From Glycocaulis alkaliphilus (GTDB lineage Bacteria; Pseudomonadota; Alphaproteobacteria; Caulobacterales; Maricaulaceae), in the NCBI RefSeq assembly GCF_004000605.1, contig NZ_CP018911.1, positions 1,426,001 to 1,490,000 on the forward strand: a stretch of 64,000 nt of DNA. The letters run 5' to 3'. The notes under the pieces were generated by a model. That model was given only the letters and a program-made list of their open reading frames with translations. It made no database searches and was not told the origin of the DNA. A program made the position numbers and the translations under genes. Shown here piece by piece: positions 27,223 to 36,585 of the stretch; the stretch's first letter is position 1; every line of letters starts with the position of its first letter.

Positions 27223-27966
27223 TCAGGCGGTCAGGCCGCCTGCGACATCAATCGTGGTGCCGGTGACGAAGCTGGCCTCATCGCTGGCAAGGAACACCGC
27301 GACACTCGCGATTTCATCGGCTTTACCATAGCGGCCCAGCGGCACCATCATGCGCTGCAGGTCGGCGGTCTCGCCGTCTGCGGGGTTCATGTCGGTATCG
27401 ATGGGGCCGGGCTGGATGACATTGGCGCGCAGCCCCTTGCGGCCCAGCTCGCGCGCGGCAGCTTTGGTAAGAAGCTGCACGGCGGCCTTCGACGCGCAGT
27501 AGGAACCAAGACCGGGCGAGGGCGCGCGGTCGCCAAGAATGGACCCGACCGTGATGATCGAGCCGCCCGGCTCCATGATGTTGGCGGCAAGGCGGATGGC
27601 CTCGAACGGCGCGGTGACATTGACCGCCATGACATCGTTCCAGTCCTCATCGCTCATCTTGCGCAAGGTGACTTCGCGCGCGATGCCGGCATTATTGACC
27701 AGAATGTCGATACGGCCGTGCTTCTCCGCCGCCGCACTCATCACGCGGGCGGTTTCGCCCTGTTTGCGCGCGTCGCAGCCGACGGCCTCTGCCTTGCCGC
27801 CTTTTGAGTTGATGGCGGCGGCCACCGCCTCGGCCTTGTCCTTCGATCCGCCATAGGTCAGCACCACGGTTGCGCCCTCATCGGCAAACGCCTGACAGAT
27901 GGCCGCGCCAATCCCGCGCGAACCACCCGTTACAAATGCGACTTTTCCTGACAGCCTTGCGCCCAT
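27223..27966 (-). CDS. short-chain dehydrogenase/reductase (3-oxoacyl-ACP reductase-like)
   Basis: The 247-residue classical SDR has the cofactor loop TGGSRGIG, the NNAG motif (LVNNAGIA), a catalytic Ser in VGSILGDR, the YxxxK motif (YCASK) and the PGPIDTDMN loop. The residues after the glycine loop (TYGGSKDK) fit NADP use. It resembles FabG-type enzymes, but the real substrate is uncertain. The ATG at 27966 is chosen because ttggaggag lies 9 bases upstream; a TTG at 27984 is in frame. It is the first gene of the long minus-strand block. Confidence 0.9.
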   Translation of the reverse strand: MGARLSGKVAFVTGGSRGIGAAICQAFADEGATVVLTYGGSKDKAEAVAAAINSKGGKAEAVGCDARKQGETARVMSAAAEKHGRIDILVNNAGIAREVTLRKMSDEDWNDVMAVNVTAPFEAIRLAANIMEPGGSIITVGSILGDRAPSPGLGSYCASKAAVQLLTKAAARELGRKGLRANVIQPGPIDTDMNPADGETADLQRMMVPLGRYGKADEIASVAVFLASDEASFVTGTTIDVAGGLTA

Positions 27967-28061
27967 GACAGATGTCTCCTCCAACTTGTTGCGTTGCCGC
28001 TCTATATGAGCGCGAGAGACAAGCCCTTTCGCTCACCTACTGCAAGTATCGAGACGCATGA

Positions 28062-29207
28062 ATGTCTGAAATCAGCGTGCGCATGATCGAGGGGCTGGCG
28101 GAGATCAGCAGCGAGGCGTGGGACGCCATCGCCAATCCTGACGGGCAGATGTTCGATCCGTTCCTGAGCTGGGACTTTCTTCAAGCGCTGGAGCAATCAG
28201 GCTGCGTCAGTGAGGAGACGGGCTGGATACCGCGCCATCTGATCGCAGAAGACGGCGCGGGCAATGTGCTGGGCGTGCTGCCGCTCTATGTGAAAACCCA
28301 TTCCTATGGGGAGTACGTGTTCGACCACGCCTGGGCCGACGCGCTGCACCGGGCAGGGGGCGAATACTATCCCAAGCTGGTCACGGCCGTGCCATTCACG
28401 CCGGTGACAGGGCGGCGCGTGCTGGCGGCAGATGCGGGCGTGCGCGGAGCGCTAGCCGCATCCGCCAAATCCGTCGCCGGGCAATGGAATGCTTCCGGAT
28501 GGCATGTACTGTTTCCAGATGCCTCAGAGCGCGAGGCGCTGGCCGCATCGGGGCTCAGCGAACGCCTCGACATCCAGTTCATCTGGGATAATCGCGGCTA
28601 TGGCTCTTACGATGATTTTCTGGGTGATCTCGCCTCACGCAAGCGCAAGGCGCTGAGTAAAGAGCGTGAGGCGGCGCAGGCCGGGCTGGAGATCGTGGCG
28701 CTCACCGGCGCGGAGCTGACGCAAGAGCACTGGGATGTGTTCTTTGCCTGCTATCAGGACACCGGCGCGCGCAAATGGGGCACGCCCTATCTCAACCGCG
28801 AGTTTTTCCAGCTCGTCCATGAGCGCATGGCGCAGCATGTCCTGATGGTGATGGCGCGCCGGGACGGGCAGTGGATTGCCTCGGCGCTGAACTTCATCGG
28901 GGGTGAGGCGCTCTACGGGCGCTATTGGGGCTGTCTGGAGGGCCAGGACAGCCTGCATTTCGAGCTCTGCTATCATCAGGCCATCGACTACGCGATTGCG
29001 CATGGGCTCAAACGCGTGGAGGCGGGCGCGCAGGGCCATCACAAGCTGGCGCGCGGCTACCGCCCGCAAGCGGTCGGCTCCTCCCACTTTCTCACCCATC
29101 AGGGCCTTGCCAGCGCCATTGACCGCTATCTGAGCCGCGAACGCCAGGCGGTGCTGGCAGAAATCGCTTCTCTTGACGCCGAGGGACCGTTTAAATCGGG
29201 AGTATGA
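28062..29207 (+). CDS. GNAT-fold N-acyltransferase of the DUF482 (peptidogalycan) type
   Basis: The 381-residue protein resembles the DUF482 group of FemAB/GNAT-related proteins, with FLSWDFLQALE near residue 38, LPLYVKTHSYGEYVFDHAWADALHRAGGEYYPKL in the first half and YGRYWG then FELCYHQAIDYAIAHGLKRVEAGAQGHHKLARGYRP in the second. No enzymatic reaction is established for the family to my knowledge. It opens a plus-strand run and its stop overlaps the next start (TATGAG), so it is coupled to the DUF2007-like gene. Confidence 0.85.
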   Translation: MSEISVRMIEGLAEISSEAWDAIANPDGQMFDPFLSWDFLQALEQSGCVSEETGWIPRHLIAEDGAGNVLGVLPLYVKTHSYGEYVFDHAWADALHRAGGEYYPKLVTAVPFTPVTGRRVLAADAGVRGALAASAKSVAGQWNASGWHVLFPDASEREALAASGLSERLDIQFIWDNRGYGSYDDFLGDLASRKRKALSKEREAAQAGLEIVALTGAELTQEHWDVFFACYQDTGARKWGTPYLNREFFQLVHERMAQHVLMVMARRDGQWIASALNFIGGEALYGRYWGCLEGQDSLHFELCYHQAIDYAIAHGLKRVEAGAQGHHKLARGYRPQAVGSSHFLTHQGLASAIDRYLSRERQAVLAEIASLDAEGPFKSGV

Positions 29208-29782
29208 GCTTTGTCCGGCTGGCCAATCCCCTGAGCTTCAGCGCCGCAATCACCATGGTTGCGGCGCTGAACGGTCAGGGGATTTACGCGTTCATGGGCA
29301 ATGAGCACCTCGCGCAGATGGACCCTTCCTATCATTTCGCGCTGGGAGGTTTCCCAGTTTACGTCGCGGAGGCTAACCTGCAGACTGCACGCGCTTATCT
29401 GGACGTGATCGACCGTAAGGCGACTGAACGGAAAACAATTGAGCAAACGGTTGACGATGAGGTGCGCGACGCCGAACCGGACTGCCCTGTCTGCGGAGGC
29501 GAAAGCCACCCCCGGACCAACTGGCTGCTCACAATTCTGACGAATTTTGCTGTGACGCTTACGGGGTTTCCGGTGCCGTCAAAACGTCGGCAATGCGTTG
29601 GTTGCGGCCATGTCTGGCGACCGGCAGGGCGTGAACCCTTTACCCCCGAGGAGCTGGGTTACGACCCCGATGGCCCTGTCGAGGGCGATTTCGTGGCCTC
29701 GCTCAAGTCAACGCTTTCGAGGATCCGCTCCATCGGTTACGAGCACATGCAAGACAAGCAGGAGACCCGCCATGAGCCTTGA
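29204..29782 (+). CDS. DUF2007-like protein with zinc ribbon
   Basis: The 192-residue product begins with a region like DUF2007 (putative signal-transducing) proteins: short strands and ALGGFPVYVAEANLQTARAYL, a pattern of a small alpha/beta fold. Near residues 94-140 two CxxC pairs (CPVCGG and CVGCGH) can bind one zinc. Between them is one hydrophobic stretch (WLLTILTNFAVTLTGFPV). It is coupled to the upstream acyltransferase (4-base overlap) and overlaps the HIT gene by 11 bases. No function is known. Confidence 0.7.
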   Translation: MSFVRLANPLSFSAAITMVAALNGQGIYAFMGNEHLAQMDPSYHFALGGFPVYVAEANLQTARAYLDVIDRKATERKTIEQTVDDEVRDAEPDCPVCGGESHPRTNWLLTILTNFAVTLTGFPVPSKRRQCVGCGHVWRPAGREPFTPEELGYDPDGPVEGDFVASLKSTLSRIRSIGYEHMQDKQETRHEP

Positions 29783-30203
29783 TGGCCGTTATGACGACCA
29801 GAGTATTTTCGCGAAAATCCTGCGCGGCGAGGCGCCTGCCGTGAAGGTGCGCGAGGATGAGCACACGCTGGCGATCATGGATGTCTTCCCGCAGGCACCG
29901 GGCCATGTGCTGGTGATTCCGAAAGAGCCAGCGCGCAACCTGTTCGAGTTGTCGGAAGAAGCGGCGGAAAAATCCATTCTGGCGGTCAAGGCCGTTGCCG
30001 CCGCCGTGCGGCGCGCTCTGGAGCCGGATGGCGTGTTCGTCGCCCAGTTCAACGGCGCACCCGCCGGCCAGACTGTCTTCCACATCCATTTCCACATCAT
30101 TCCGCGCGTGGAAGGCGAGGAGATCGCCGGGCATGGCAAGGCGGGTATGGCCGATCCGGCGGAGCTGGAAGCGCTTGCGGTGAAAATCCGCGCCGCGCTC
30201 TGA
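29772..30203 (+). CDS. HIT-family nucleotide hydrolase
   Basis: The 143-residue histidine-triad protein hydrolyses nucleoside phosphoramidates or dinucleotides. The N-terminal SIFAKILRGEAPA, the nucleotide-binding MDVFPQAPGHVLVIPK and the catalytic triad HIHFHIIPR are intact. The start at 29772 is the ATG that gives the standard N-terminus (MSLDGRYDDQSIF), with ggagacccgc upstream. It overlaps the end of the preceding gene by 11 bases. Confidence 0.94.
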   Translation: MSLDGRYDDQSIFAKILRGEAPAVKVREDEHTLAIMDVFPQAPGHVLVIPKEPARNLFELSEEAAEKSILAVKAVAAAVRRALEPDGVFVAQFNGAPAGQTVFHIHFHIIPRVEGEEIAGHGKAGMADPAELEALAVKIRAAL

Positions 30204-30355
30204 ATTGGCGTCTGCCCCGAAAATCCCGCTTGATTTTTTCCCTATTCGCGCATCATAGGCGCTGGAGCGTCGCACTCTGCACGGGGCATTGAATCGCCCC
30301 TTGCCCCTTTACCCGCCCGCGTCGACGCACGGGCGCGTTCTGGCGTTCTTGCACC

Positions 30356-30790
30356 ATGTTACTCATCGACACCTTTGTCGGTCCCAGTGCCATTGAAGGC
30401 GTTGGGGTTTTTGCGGCTGAACCGATCCGCAAGGGACAGCTCATCTACCGCTTTGAGCCGGGTTTTGACCGGCTGATTGGCGAGGTTGAACTGCCCAATC
30501 TTCCCGAAAGCATCCGCCGCTTTGTCGAGCGCTATACCTATCCGCACCCCAAAGAGGCCGGGATGCTGGTGCTGGACGCAGATAATGGCCGGCACATGAA
30601 CCACTCGCTGGAGCCCAATACCGATTTCCGGGACTCGGTGTTTGGCTATGCGATCCGCGACATAGCGGCGGGTGAGGAAATCACCTGCAACTATGCCGAG
30701 TTCGAGCCGGGCTTTTACATGCTGCCTTCCATGGTGTCGGCCCACGCCGCCGCCCCGAAGGCGGTCAATGGCAGCGGCGCGCATCTTTAA
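30356..30790 (+). CDS. SET-domain protein
   Basis: The 144-residue product is a minimal SET domain, the fold of protein lysine methyltransferases. It shows GPSAIEGVGVFAAEPIRKGQLIY at the start, then MNHSLEPNTDF and IRDIAAGEEITCNYAEF, which correspond to the SAM/lysine-site motifs NHS.xPN and GEEIxxxY. Bacterial short SET proteins are widespread and mostly uncharacterised. A substrate cannot be named. It lies alone after a 152-base gap and 53 bases before an HDAC-family gene. Confidence 0.88.
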   Translation: MLLIDTFVGPSAIEGVGVFAAEPIRKGQLIYRFEPGFDRLIGEVELPNLPESIRRFVERYTYPHPKEAGMLVLDADNGRHMNHSLEPNTDFRDSVFGYAIRDIAAGEEITCNYAEFEPGFYMLPSMVSAHAAAPKAVNGSGAHL

Positions 30791-30843
30791 GGCCGGGTGG
30801 CCATGTGCTTGTTAAAGGCGCGAGGTGATGGCAGACATTTGCC

Positions 30844-31755
30844 ATGCGCACGATTGCCATCACTTCTGCCACCGGCTTTGACCACGTAACGCCGGACGGC
30901 CATCCCGAACGCGTGGCGCGGCTTGAGGCCGTTTCCCGCGCCCTTGCGCCATTGTCACCGCGCGAAGCCTCGCCCGCGACGCGTGAGGCGCTGCTGCGCG
31001 TGCATGATGCGGCCCATATCGATCAGGTTTTCGCGGCCAGTCCCTCAGACGGTCATGTTTCGCTGGATGCCGACACCTGGATGAGCCCCGGCTCGCTCAA
31101 TGCGGCCCTGCATGCCTGCGGGGCGGTGATTGAAGGTGTTGATGCGGTACTGGACGGGGACGCCGAGGCCGTGTTCGTCGGCTGCCGCCCGCCCGGCCAC
31201 CATGCCGAGCCAGACCGGGCGATGGGCTTTTGCCTGTTCAACCAGATCGCTATCGGCGCGCTGCACGCGCTGGAGGTGAGGGGGCTTGGCCGCGTGGCCG
31301 TCATCGATATCGACGTGCATCACGGCAATGGCACTGAGGCCAGCGCCGAGCGCGAGCCGCGCCTGTTTTTCGCCTCCGTCCATCAGGGCTGGATTTATCC
31401 CGGCACCGGCGCAGCCCATGAGACGGGCCGGCACGGCAATATCGCCAACCGTCCGCTGCCTGCGGGCGCAACCGGTGACACCTGGCACCCCGCGCTGGAC
31501 GAGCTGATCGAGGCGGTGCGCGCCTTCCAGCCCGACCTGCTGCTGGTCTCTGCCGGATTTGATGCGCACAAGGATGATCCCCTTGCAGGGCTGGCTCTGG
31601 ACGAAGGCGATTTCGCCCGTGCAGGCACCGCTCTGGCGCGGCTTGCACAGGAAAGCGCGCACTCCCGGCTTGTCTGCGTGCTTGAGGGCGGATACGACTG
31701 CCCGGCGCTTGAACGGTCGGTTGCGGCTTTTATTGGCGCGCTGCAGGCGGCCTGA
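30844..31755 (+). CDS. histone deacetylase-family hydrolase
   Basis: The 303-residue zinc-dependent deacetylase is of the AcuC/acetylpolyamine amidohydrolase/HDAC superfamily. The active-site histidine pair is in RPPGHHAEPDRAMGFCLFN, the zinc ligands in DIDVHHGNGTE and SAGFDAHKDDPLAGL, and the C-terminal loop in CVLEGGYD. The natural substrate in bacteria is usually a small acetylated amine or acetyl-lysine, and cannot be decided here. In alphaproteobacteria such a gene often precedes xseB-ispA-dxs, as it does here. Confidence 0.92.
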   Translation: MRTIAITSATGFDHVTPDGHPERVARLEAVSRALAPLSPREASPATREALLRVHDAAHIDQVFAASPSDGHVSLDADTWMSPGSLNAALHACGAVIEGVDAVLDGDAEAVFVGCRPPGHHAEPDRAMGFCLFNQIAIGALHALEVRGLGRVAVIDIDVHHGNGTEASAEREPRLFFASVHQGWIYPGTGAAHETGRHGNIANRPLPAGATGDTWHPALDELIEAVRAFQPDLLLVSAGFDAHKDDPLAGLALDEGDFARAGTALARLAQESAHSRLVCVLEGGYDCPALERSVAAFIGALQAA

Positions 31756-31804
31756 CGGGGACCAGCGCTTGTCAGCCCTTGTTGATCAATCTCCGAAAAG
31801 CACC

Positions 31805-32398
31805 ATGAAACAGACCGTTGCCACGCGCCTGCCCGGCTCCATCATCATTGCCCGCCACGGTGAACCCGATGCGGACCGCCGCATGGTGCTGGACTGGCGC
31901 GGCTATGAGAAATGGTGGGCCGATTACGATCTGGCGGGCCTGAAAGAGGGCCAGAGCGCGCCCAAGGCGCTGTGTGAGGCCGCTGGAAAAGCCCATTCGG
32001 TCTATGCCTCCACCCTGATCCGCGCGATTGAAACCGCGCAGGCTTGCGTCGGCGCGCAAGAGATCACGCAGAATTCGGTCTTTATCGAAGCGCCTTTGCC
32101 GCCCCCGCCCATTCCCGGCCGGTTCAAGGCGCGCACCTGGGGCGTCTATGCCCGCTGCACCTGGTGGCTCGGCATGGCGCGCGGCAAGGAAACCCGCGCG
32201 CAGGCCGAAACCCGCGCCGAGGAAGCCGCCGCCATCCTCATCGAGGCCGCCCAGCACGGCGATGTGGCCCTGTTTGCCCATGGCTGGTTCAACCGCATGC
32301 TGCGCCCGGTGCTCAAACGCCATGGCTATGTCTGCGTGCGCGATGGCGGGGATGATTACTGGTCCTGGCGGCGCTACGAGCTCAAAGGGCGCAGCTAG
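31805..32398 (+). CDS. histidine phosphatase-family protein
   Basis: The 197-residue protein belongs to the phosphoglycerate mutase-like superfamily. The phosphohistidine motif is IIARHGEP, the second catalytic Arg is in [10 protein letters not shown], and a second His appears in [11 protein letters not shown]. Between them is an unusual Trp-rich stretch ([16 protein letters not shown]). The ATG at 31805 begins about 14 residues before the RHG motif, as in relatives. An upstream open frame inside the HDAC gene is ignored. The substrate is unknown. Confidence 0.85.
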   Translation: MKQTVATRLPGSIIIARHGEPDADRRMVLDWRGYEKWWADYDLAGLKEGQSAPKALCEAAGKAHSVYASTLIRAIETAQACVGAQEITQNSVFIEAPLPPPPIPGRFKARTWGVYARCTWWLGMARGKETRAQAETRAEEAAAILIEAAQHGDVALFAHGWFNRMLRPVLKRHGYVCVRDGGDDYWSWRRYELKGRS

Positions 32399-32445
32399 CG
32401 TTCACCCCACTGGACGCGCGCCGCGGCGCTTGTCACTCTGGTAAC

Positions 32446-32697
32446 ATGACCGACTCAACCCCTGCCGATATCGCCAAGCTGAGCTTTGAAGCCGCGCTGA
32501 AAGAGCTGGAGGATATTGTCCAGCAGCTTGAGCGCGGGGATGTGGAGCTGGAGAAATCCATCGCCATGTATGAGCGCGGCGCGGCGCTGCGTGCCCATTG
32601 CGAGGCGCGGCTTAAAGATGCGCAGCTCAAAGTCGACAAGATCGTGCTCGGCGCGGATGGCAAGCCGGGGACCGAGCCTGCGGGCCTTGACGGCTGA
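32446..32697 (+). CDS. xseB: exodeoxyribonuclease VII small subunit
   Basis: The 83-residue helical subunit associates with XseA to form the single-strand-specific exonuclease VII. The family signature [34 protein letters not shown] is complete. Its TGA overlaps the ATG of the next gene (TGATG). The xseB-ispA-dxs neighbourhood is conserved in many proteobacteria; here a csaA gene is interposed. The large subunit is not in this window. Confidence 0.95.
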   Translation: MTDSTPADIAKLSFEAALKELEDIVQQLERGDVELEKSIAMYERGAALRAHCEARLKDAQLKVDKIVLGADGKPGTEPAGLDG

Positions 32698-33065
32698 TGC
32701 GTACACCTGCCGACCCGCCTGCCAGTGAAATCAGCCCGGACGATTTCTTCGCCGCCGACATTCGCCTTGGCACGATCACGCGCGCCGAACCGTTCCCGGA
32801 GGCGAGAAAGCCTGCCTACAAGCTCTGGATCGATTTTGGAGAAGGGGTGGGCGAGAAGCGCTCATCTGCGCAGATAACCGCGCATTACAATGTGGAAGAC
32901 CTGCCGGGACGCCGTGTGCTGGCGGTGGTCAATTTTCCGCCGCGCCAGATCGGCCCTGTGCGCTCTGAAGTGCTGGTGCTCGGTGTGACGGACAGTGCGG
33001 GCCAAGTGGTCTTGCTGGAGGTGCCAGAGCACGCCGATGTGGCCAACGGCGCTGGTGTCAGCTAG
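32697..33065 (+). CDS. csaA: CsaA-type tRNA-binding-domain protein
   Basis: The 122-residue protein is a stand-alone OB-fold of the EMAP/MetG C-terminal type. It starts ISPDDFFAADIRLGTITRAEPFPEARKPAYKLWIDFG and continues KRSSAQITAHY, VLAVVNFPPRQIGPVRSEVLVLG. In Bacillus CsaA is described as a chaperone with affinity for SecA and precursor proteins; a tRNA-binding role is also possible. The start shares one base with the xseB stop, so the two are coupled. Confidence 0.9.
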   Translation: MRTPADPPASEISPDDFFAADIRLGTITRAEPFPEARKPAYKLWIDFGEGVGEKRSSAQITAHYNVEDLPGRRVLAVVNFPPRQIGPVRSEVLVLGVTDSAGQVVLLEVPEHADVANGAGVS

Positions 33066-33110
33066 ACCGGCTGCGTACCACCCCCTTTTGCCCGGAGCGC
33101 ACCGCCCGTC

Positions 33111-34001
33111 ATGGCCAGTTTTCAGGCCCAGCTTGAAGAATCCGCTGACCGCGTGACCGTGGCGCTCGACGCGCTGCTGGCGCGCGCTGACGGGCCTGAG
33201 GCGCGCCTGGCCTCGGCCATGCGCTATGCGGCCCTGGGCCCGGGCAAGCGCATCCGGCCCTTCCTGACCCTCGCCGCCGGACGCATGCTGGGCGCGGATG
33301 AGCGCGGTCTCCTGCGCGCGGGCTGCGCTATCGAGTGCATTCACGCCTATTCGCTGATCCATGATGATCTGCCCTCAATGGATGATGATGATGTGCGGCG
33401 CGGACGTCCGACCGTGCATATCGCCTATGATGAGGCGACGGCGATCCTGGCCGGTGATGCGCTGCAATCGGCGGCCTTCGAGATCATGGCCGGCGCCGAC
33501 ACCCATCCCCATCCGAGCGTCCGTCTGGCGCTGGTCGAAGGGCTGGCCAAGGCCTCCGGCGCGCGCGGCATGGCCGGCGGGCAGATGATCGACATGCTCT
33601 CGCCCCAGCGCGTAGGCGATGATATTGGCGTGTTGACGCGCCTGCACCGGATGAAGACCGGCGCGCTTATCAGCTTTTCGGTGGAGGCTGGCGCAGTGCT
33701 GGCGGAGGCGGGCAGCGATGCGCGCCATGCGCTTGAAGGTTACGCCCATGATCTCGGGCTGATCTATCAGATCGTCGATGACCTTCTGGACGCCGAAGGC
33801 CTGCCGAGCATTGCCGGCAAGGCGGTCAATAAGGATGCCCGTCAGGGAAAAACCACATTTGTCACGATTCTGGGGGTGGACGGCGCGCGCGAACGGGCGC
33901 GTCATCTCGCCGCTCAGGCCAAGGAATACCTCGCACTCTTCGGCAGTTCTGCCAATATCCTCAAGGACTGCGTGGACTTCGTTCTTGAGCGGCGTTCCTG
34001 A
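33111..34001 (+). CDS. ispA: farnesyl diphosphate synthase (geranyltranstransferase)
   Basis: IspA condenses dimethylallyl and geranyl diphosphate with isopentenyl diphosphate to make C15 farnesyl diphosphate. The 296-residue trans-isoprenyl synthase has the first Asp-rich motif in [19 protein letters not shown] with the downstream RPTVH, the GKRIRPFL pyrophosphate site, and the second Asp-rich motif QIVDDLLD. The two extra residues within the first Asp-rich motif are typical of bacterial short-chain FPP enzymes. dxs follows 56 bases later. Confidence 0.95.
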   Translation: MASFQAQLEESADRVTVALDALLARADGPEARLASAMRYAALGPGKRIRPFLTLAAGRMLGADERGLLRAGCAIECIHAYSLIHDDLPSMDDDDVRRGRPTVHIAYDEATAILAGDALQSAAFEIMAGADTHPHPSVRLALVEGLAKASGARGMAGGQMIDMLSPQRVGDDIGVLTRLHRMKTGALISFSVEAGAVLAEAGSDARHALEGYAHDLGLIYQIVDDLLDAEGLPSIAGKAVNKDARQGKTTFVTILGVDGARERARHLAAQAKEYLALFGSSANILKDCVDFVLERRS

Positions 34002-34057
34002 CCGCCACAAACATTGCCACGGGAACCGGCAGATGCCGGACTGACGCTGGAGCCATC

Positions 34058-35962
34058 ATGCCCGAGACGCCCAATCTGGACCGCATCGCCTCTCCGAAGG
34101 ACCTCAAAAGCCTCGACCTTGCCACACTGCGCGCGGTTGCAGACGAGCTGAGAGCCGAGACGATTGATGCGGTGTCGGTAACGGGCGGGCATCTGGGCGC
34201 AGGGCTCGGCGTGGTGGAGCTGACAGTAGCCCTGCATCACGTGTTCGACACACCCGATGACGTGTTGATCTGGGATGTCGGCCATCAGTGCTATCCCCAC
34301 AAGATTCTCACCGGGCGGCGCGACCGTATCCGCACGCTGCGCCAGGGCGGCGGGCTTTCCGGCTTCACCAAGCGCTCCGAGAGTGAATACGACCCGTTTG
34401 GCGCAGCCCACGCCTCAACCTCCATCTCCGCCGCGCTCGGCTTTTCCGTTGCCAGCGATCTCAAGGGCGAGAAGCGCCATGTCGTGGCGGTGATCGGCGA
34501 CGGCTCGATGTCGGCCGGCATGGCCTATGAGGCGATGAACAATGCCGGGGCGCTCGACAAGAATCTCATCGTCATCCTGAATGATAACGATATGTCGATC
34601 GCTCCGCCCGTGGGCGCGATGAGCCATTACTTTGCGCGCCTTGTCTCCTCCAAGGGCTATCGCTCCCTGCGCAGGATCGGCAAGGGCCTCGCCAAGGTGA
34701 TCGGCGTCGAGGAAGCGGCCCGCCGCGCCGAGGAATATATGCGCGGCATGGCCGTTGGCGGCACCATGTTCGAGGAGCTGGGCTTTCGCTATGTCGGCCC
34801 GATTGATGGCCATGACGTGGCCCAGCTCGTCGCGGTGCTGAAGAATGTACGCGACGGGCAGGACGGCCCGGTCCTGATCCACGCCGTGACCCATAAAGGC
34901 CATGGCTATGCGCCTGCCGAGGCCGCTGCCGACAAGTATCACGGCGTTGCCAAGTTCAATGTCATCACTGGCGAACAGGCCAAGTCAAAACCCGCCGCGC
35001 CCAGCTATACCGGCGTCTTTGCCGACGCGCTGATCCGCGAAGCAGAGGCCGATCCGTCAATCGTCGCCATCACGGCCGCCATGCCGGGCGGGACGGGTTT
35101 GGACAAGTTTGCCGCGCGCTTCCCGCAGCGCTGCTTTGATGTCGGTATTGCTGAGCAGCATGCCGTGACCTTCGCGGCGGGGCTTGCGGCAGCGGGCATG
35201 AAGCCGTTTGCCGCGCTCTACTCCACCTTCATGCAGCGTGCCTATGACAGCGTGGTCCACGATGTCGCCATCCAGAACCTGCCGGTGCGCTTTGCCATCG
35301 ACCGGGCAGGGCTGGTCGGCGCGGACGGCTCCACCCATGCGGGCAGCTTTGACGTCGGTTATCTCGGCATGTTGCCCGGCATGGTCATCATGGCCGCAGC
35401 CGACGAGGCCGAGCTGGCACGCATGGTGAAAACCGCCACGCTGATTGATGACGGCCCCAGCGCCTTCCGCTATCCGCGCGGCGAGGGCACGGGCGTGGAA
35501 ATCCCCGCCAACCCGCAGGCGCTGGAGATCGGCAAGGGCCGCATCGTGCGCGAAGGCAGCACGGTGGCGATCCTCTCGCTGGGTACACGCCTTGAGGAAT
35601 CCCTCAAAGCCGCAGACCAGCTGGCCGCCCATGGCCTGTCCGCCACGGTGGCCGATGCCCGCTTTGCCAAGCCGCTTGATGAGGATCTGATCCTGCGCCT
35701 GGCCCGCGAGCATGAGGTCCTGATCACCATCGAGGAAGGCTCGCGCGGCGGATTCGGCGCGTTTGTGCTGCACCTGCTGGCGGAGAAAGGCGTGCTCGAC
35801 CGGGGCCTCAAAATCCGCACCATGACGCTCCCGGACGTGTTCCAGGAGCATGACAGCCCGGTGAAGCAGTATGATGAGGCGCGCCTGAATGCCCGCCACA
35901 TCACCGCAACCGTGCTCGACGCGCTGGGGCGGTCCGAAGAGGCGGCAAAAGCGCTGGCGTAA
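34058..35962 (+). CDS. dxs: 1-deoxy-D-xylulose-5-phosphate synthase
   Basis: Dxs condenses pyruvate and glyceraldehyde 3-phosphate, the first step of the MEP isoprenoid pathway. The 634-residue thiamine diphosphate enzyme has the N-terminal [25 protein letters not shown], the TPP/Mg motif [18 protein letters not shown] then ILNDNDMSI, the Glu catalytic region [18 protein letters not shown], and [18 protein letters not shown]. The C-terminal domain is complete. Together with ispA it places isoprenoid supply in one operon. A bidirectional terminator follows. Confidence 0.97.
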   Translation: MPETPNLDRIASPKDLKSLDLATLRAVADELRAETIDAVSVTGGHLGAGLGVVELTVALHHVFDTPDDVLIWDVGHQCYPHKILTGRRDRIRTLRQGGGLSGFTKRSESEYDPFGAAHASTSISAALGFSVASDLKGEKRHVVAVIGDGSMSAGMAYEAMNNAGALDKNLIVILNDNDMSIAPPVGAMSHYFARLVSSKGYRSLRRIGKGLAKVIGVEEAARRAEEYMRGMAVGGTMFEELGFRYVGPIDGHDVAQLVAVLKNVRDGQDGPVLIHAVTHKGHGYAPAEAAADKYHGVAKFNVITGEQAKSKPAAPSYTGVFADALIREAEADPSIVAITAAMPGGTGLDKFAARFPQRCFDVGIAEQHAVTFAAGLAAAGMKPFAALYSTFMQRAYDSVVHDVAIQNLPVRFAIDRAGLVGADGSTHAGSFDVGYLGMLPGMVIMAAADEAELARMVKTATLIDDGPSAFRYPRGEGTGVEIPANPQALEIGKGRIVREGSTVAILSLGTRLEESLKAADQLAAHGLSATVADARFAKPLDEDLILRLAREHEVLITIEEGSRGGFGAFVLHLLAEKGVLDRGLKIRTMTLPDVFQEHDSPVKQYDEARLNARHITATVLDALGRSEEAAKALA

Positions 35963-35976
35963 TCACGCAGACAAAG

Positions 35977-36013
35977 AAAAACCCCTCCTGCCCGTCGGCA
36001 GGAGGGGTTTTCC
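35977..36013 (+). terminator. bidirectional terminator between dxs and the cold-shock gene
   Basis: The stem acccctcctgcc/ggcaggaggggt encloses a tiny loop and has an A-run on the left and a T-run on the right. It therefore fits dxs (+) and, with the T-rich minus-strand tail, the convergent csp gene that stops at 36064. Confidence 0.9.
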
Positions 36014-36063
36014 CGGTCAACGCCTGCGCAGCAAGCTGCGCGGGCGTGATCTCAATCTGTCAA

Positions 36064-36273
36064 TCAGGCCGATTGCAGGTTGGTCGCGGAGAATTTGCCG
36101 CTCTTGGCGTCGCGCGCTTCCTCGTAGGAAATGCGCTGGCCTTCGTTGAGGGCGGCCATGCCCGCACGTTCAACAGCCGTAGCATGGACGAATACGTCCT
36201 TGCTGCCATCATCCGGCTGGATGAAGCCGTAGCCTTTGGTGGTGTTGAACCATTTTACAGTTCCCGTAGCCAT
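36064..36273 (-). CDS. cold-shock domain protein
   Basis: The 69-residue CspA-family protein is an OB-fold RNA chaperone. It starts [22 protein letters not shown], with RNP1 KGYGFI and RNP2 VFVHA, and ends [20 protein letters not shown]. The ATG at 36273 has aaggaa nine bases upstream. A promoter-like pair at 36413-36441 gives a 5' UTR of about 130 bases, as is usual for temperature-regulated csp genes. It lies with an orphan antitoxin in a segment that separates dxs from tlyA. Confidence 0.95.
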   Translation of the reverse strand: MATGTVKWFNTTKGYGFIQPDDGSKDVFVHATAVERAGMAALNEGQRISYEEARDAKSGKFSATNLQSA

Positions 36274-36412
36274 GGGAGTATTCCTTGTAACAAGACAAAA
36301 CAAAGCGGCCTGTCGCACAGGCGCGCCAGCGGTATCGAAGAGAGGTAGAGGGAAGGGGGCGCCAAAAAAACGGAAGCGCAAAACCTGATCGTCGGCCAAA
36401 TCTCGATAAGGC

Positions 36413-36441
36413 TTTATATTCTAAATGCGTGGCGTGCGCAA
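36413..36441 (-). promoter_or_regulatory. candidate csp promoter
   Basis: On the minus strand TTGCGC (36441-36436) and TATAAA (36418-36413) are separated by 17 bases, a good sigma-70-like match in an otherwise GC-rich genome. Transcripts would carry a leader of roughly 130 bases. Confidence 0.5.
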
Positions 36442-36556
36442 GGAAAATTGGCAATAGAGAATACTTTGTGTTGAAATGAATGCACCCGTATAGGTGCCCG
36501 CAGTTTTTTCATTATAGAATTGCCCAATTCGAGCGTAGCCGGTGTGAGGCTTCCTG

Positions 36557-36579
36557 TGCGCAGGAAGACGCGATATGCT
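36557..36579 (+). promoter_or_regulatory. candidate antitoxin promoter giving a near-leaderless transcript
   Basis: TTCCTG and TATGCT are 17 bases apart, with the -10 hexamer ending only six bases before the ATG at 36586. A transcript starting at the expected distance would begin at or next to the start codon. No Shine-Dalgarno is seen near the ATG, consistent with leaderless translation. Confidence 0.35.
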
Positions 36580-36585
36580 CGCGTC

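Larger units (their letters stand above)
36274..36585. other. csp leader and divergent promoter region
   Basis: This 312-base, relatively AT-rich stretch holds the long untranslated leader of the minus-strand csp gene and the upstream region of the plus-strand antitoxin. It contains one candidate promoter in each direction (listed separately) and a 14-base near-palindrome gaattg-cc-caattc at 36517-36530 that could be an antitoxin operator. No further coding sequence is apparent. Confidence 0.5.

Noticed and set aside
36484-36510. Short hairpin followed by a T-run in the csp/antitoxin gap
   Set aside because: Only a five-base stem, with four bases between it and the T-run, and no gene upstream that would need it.
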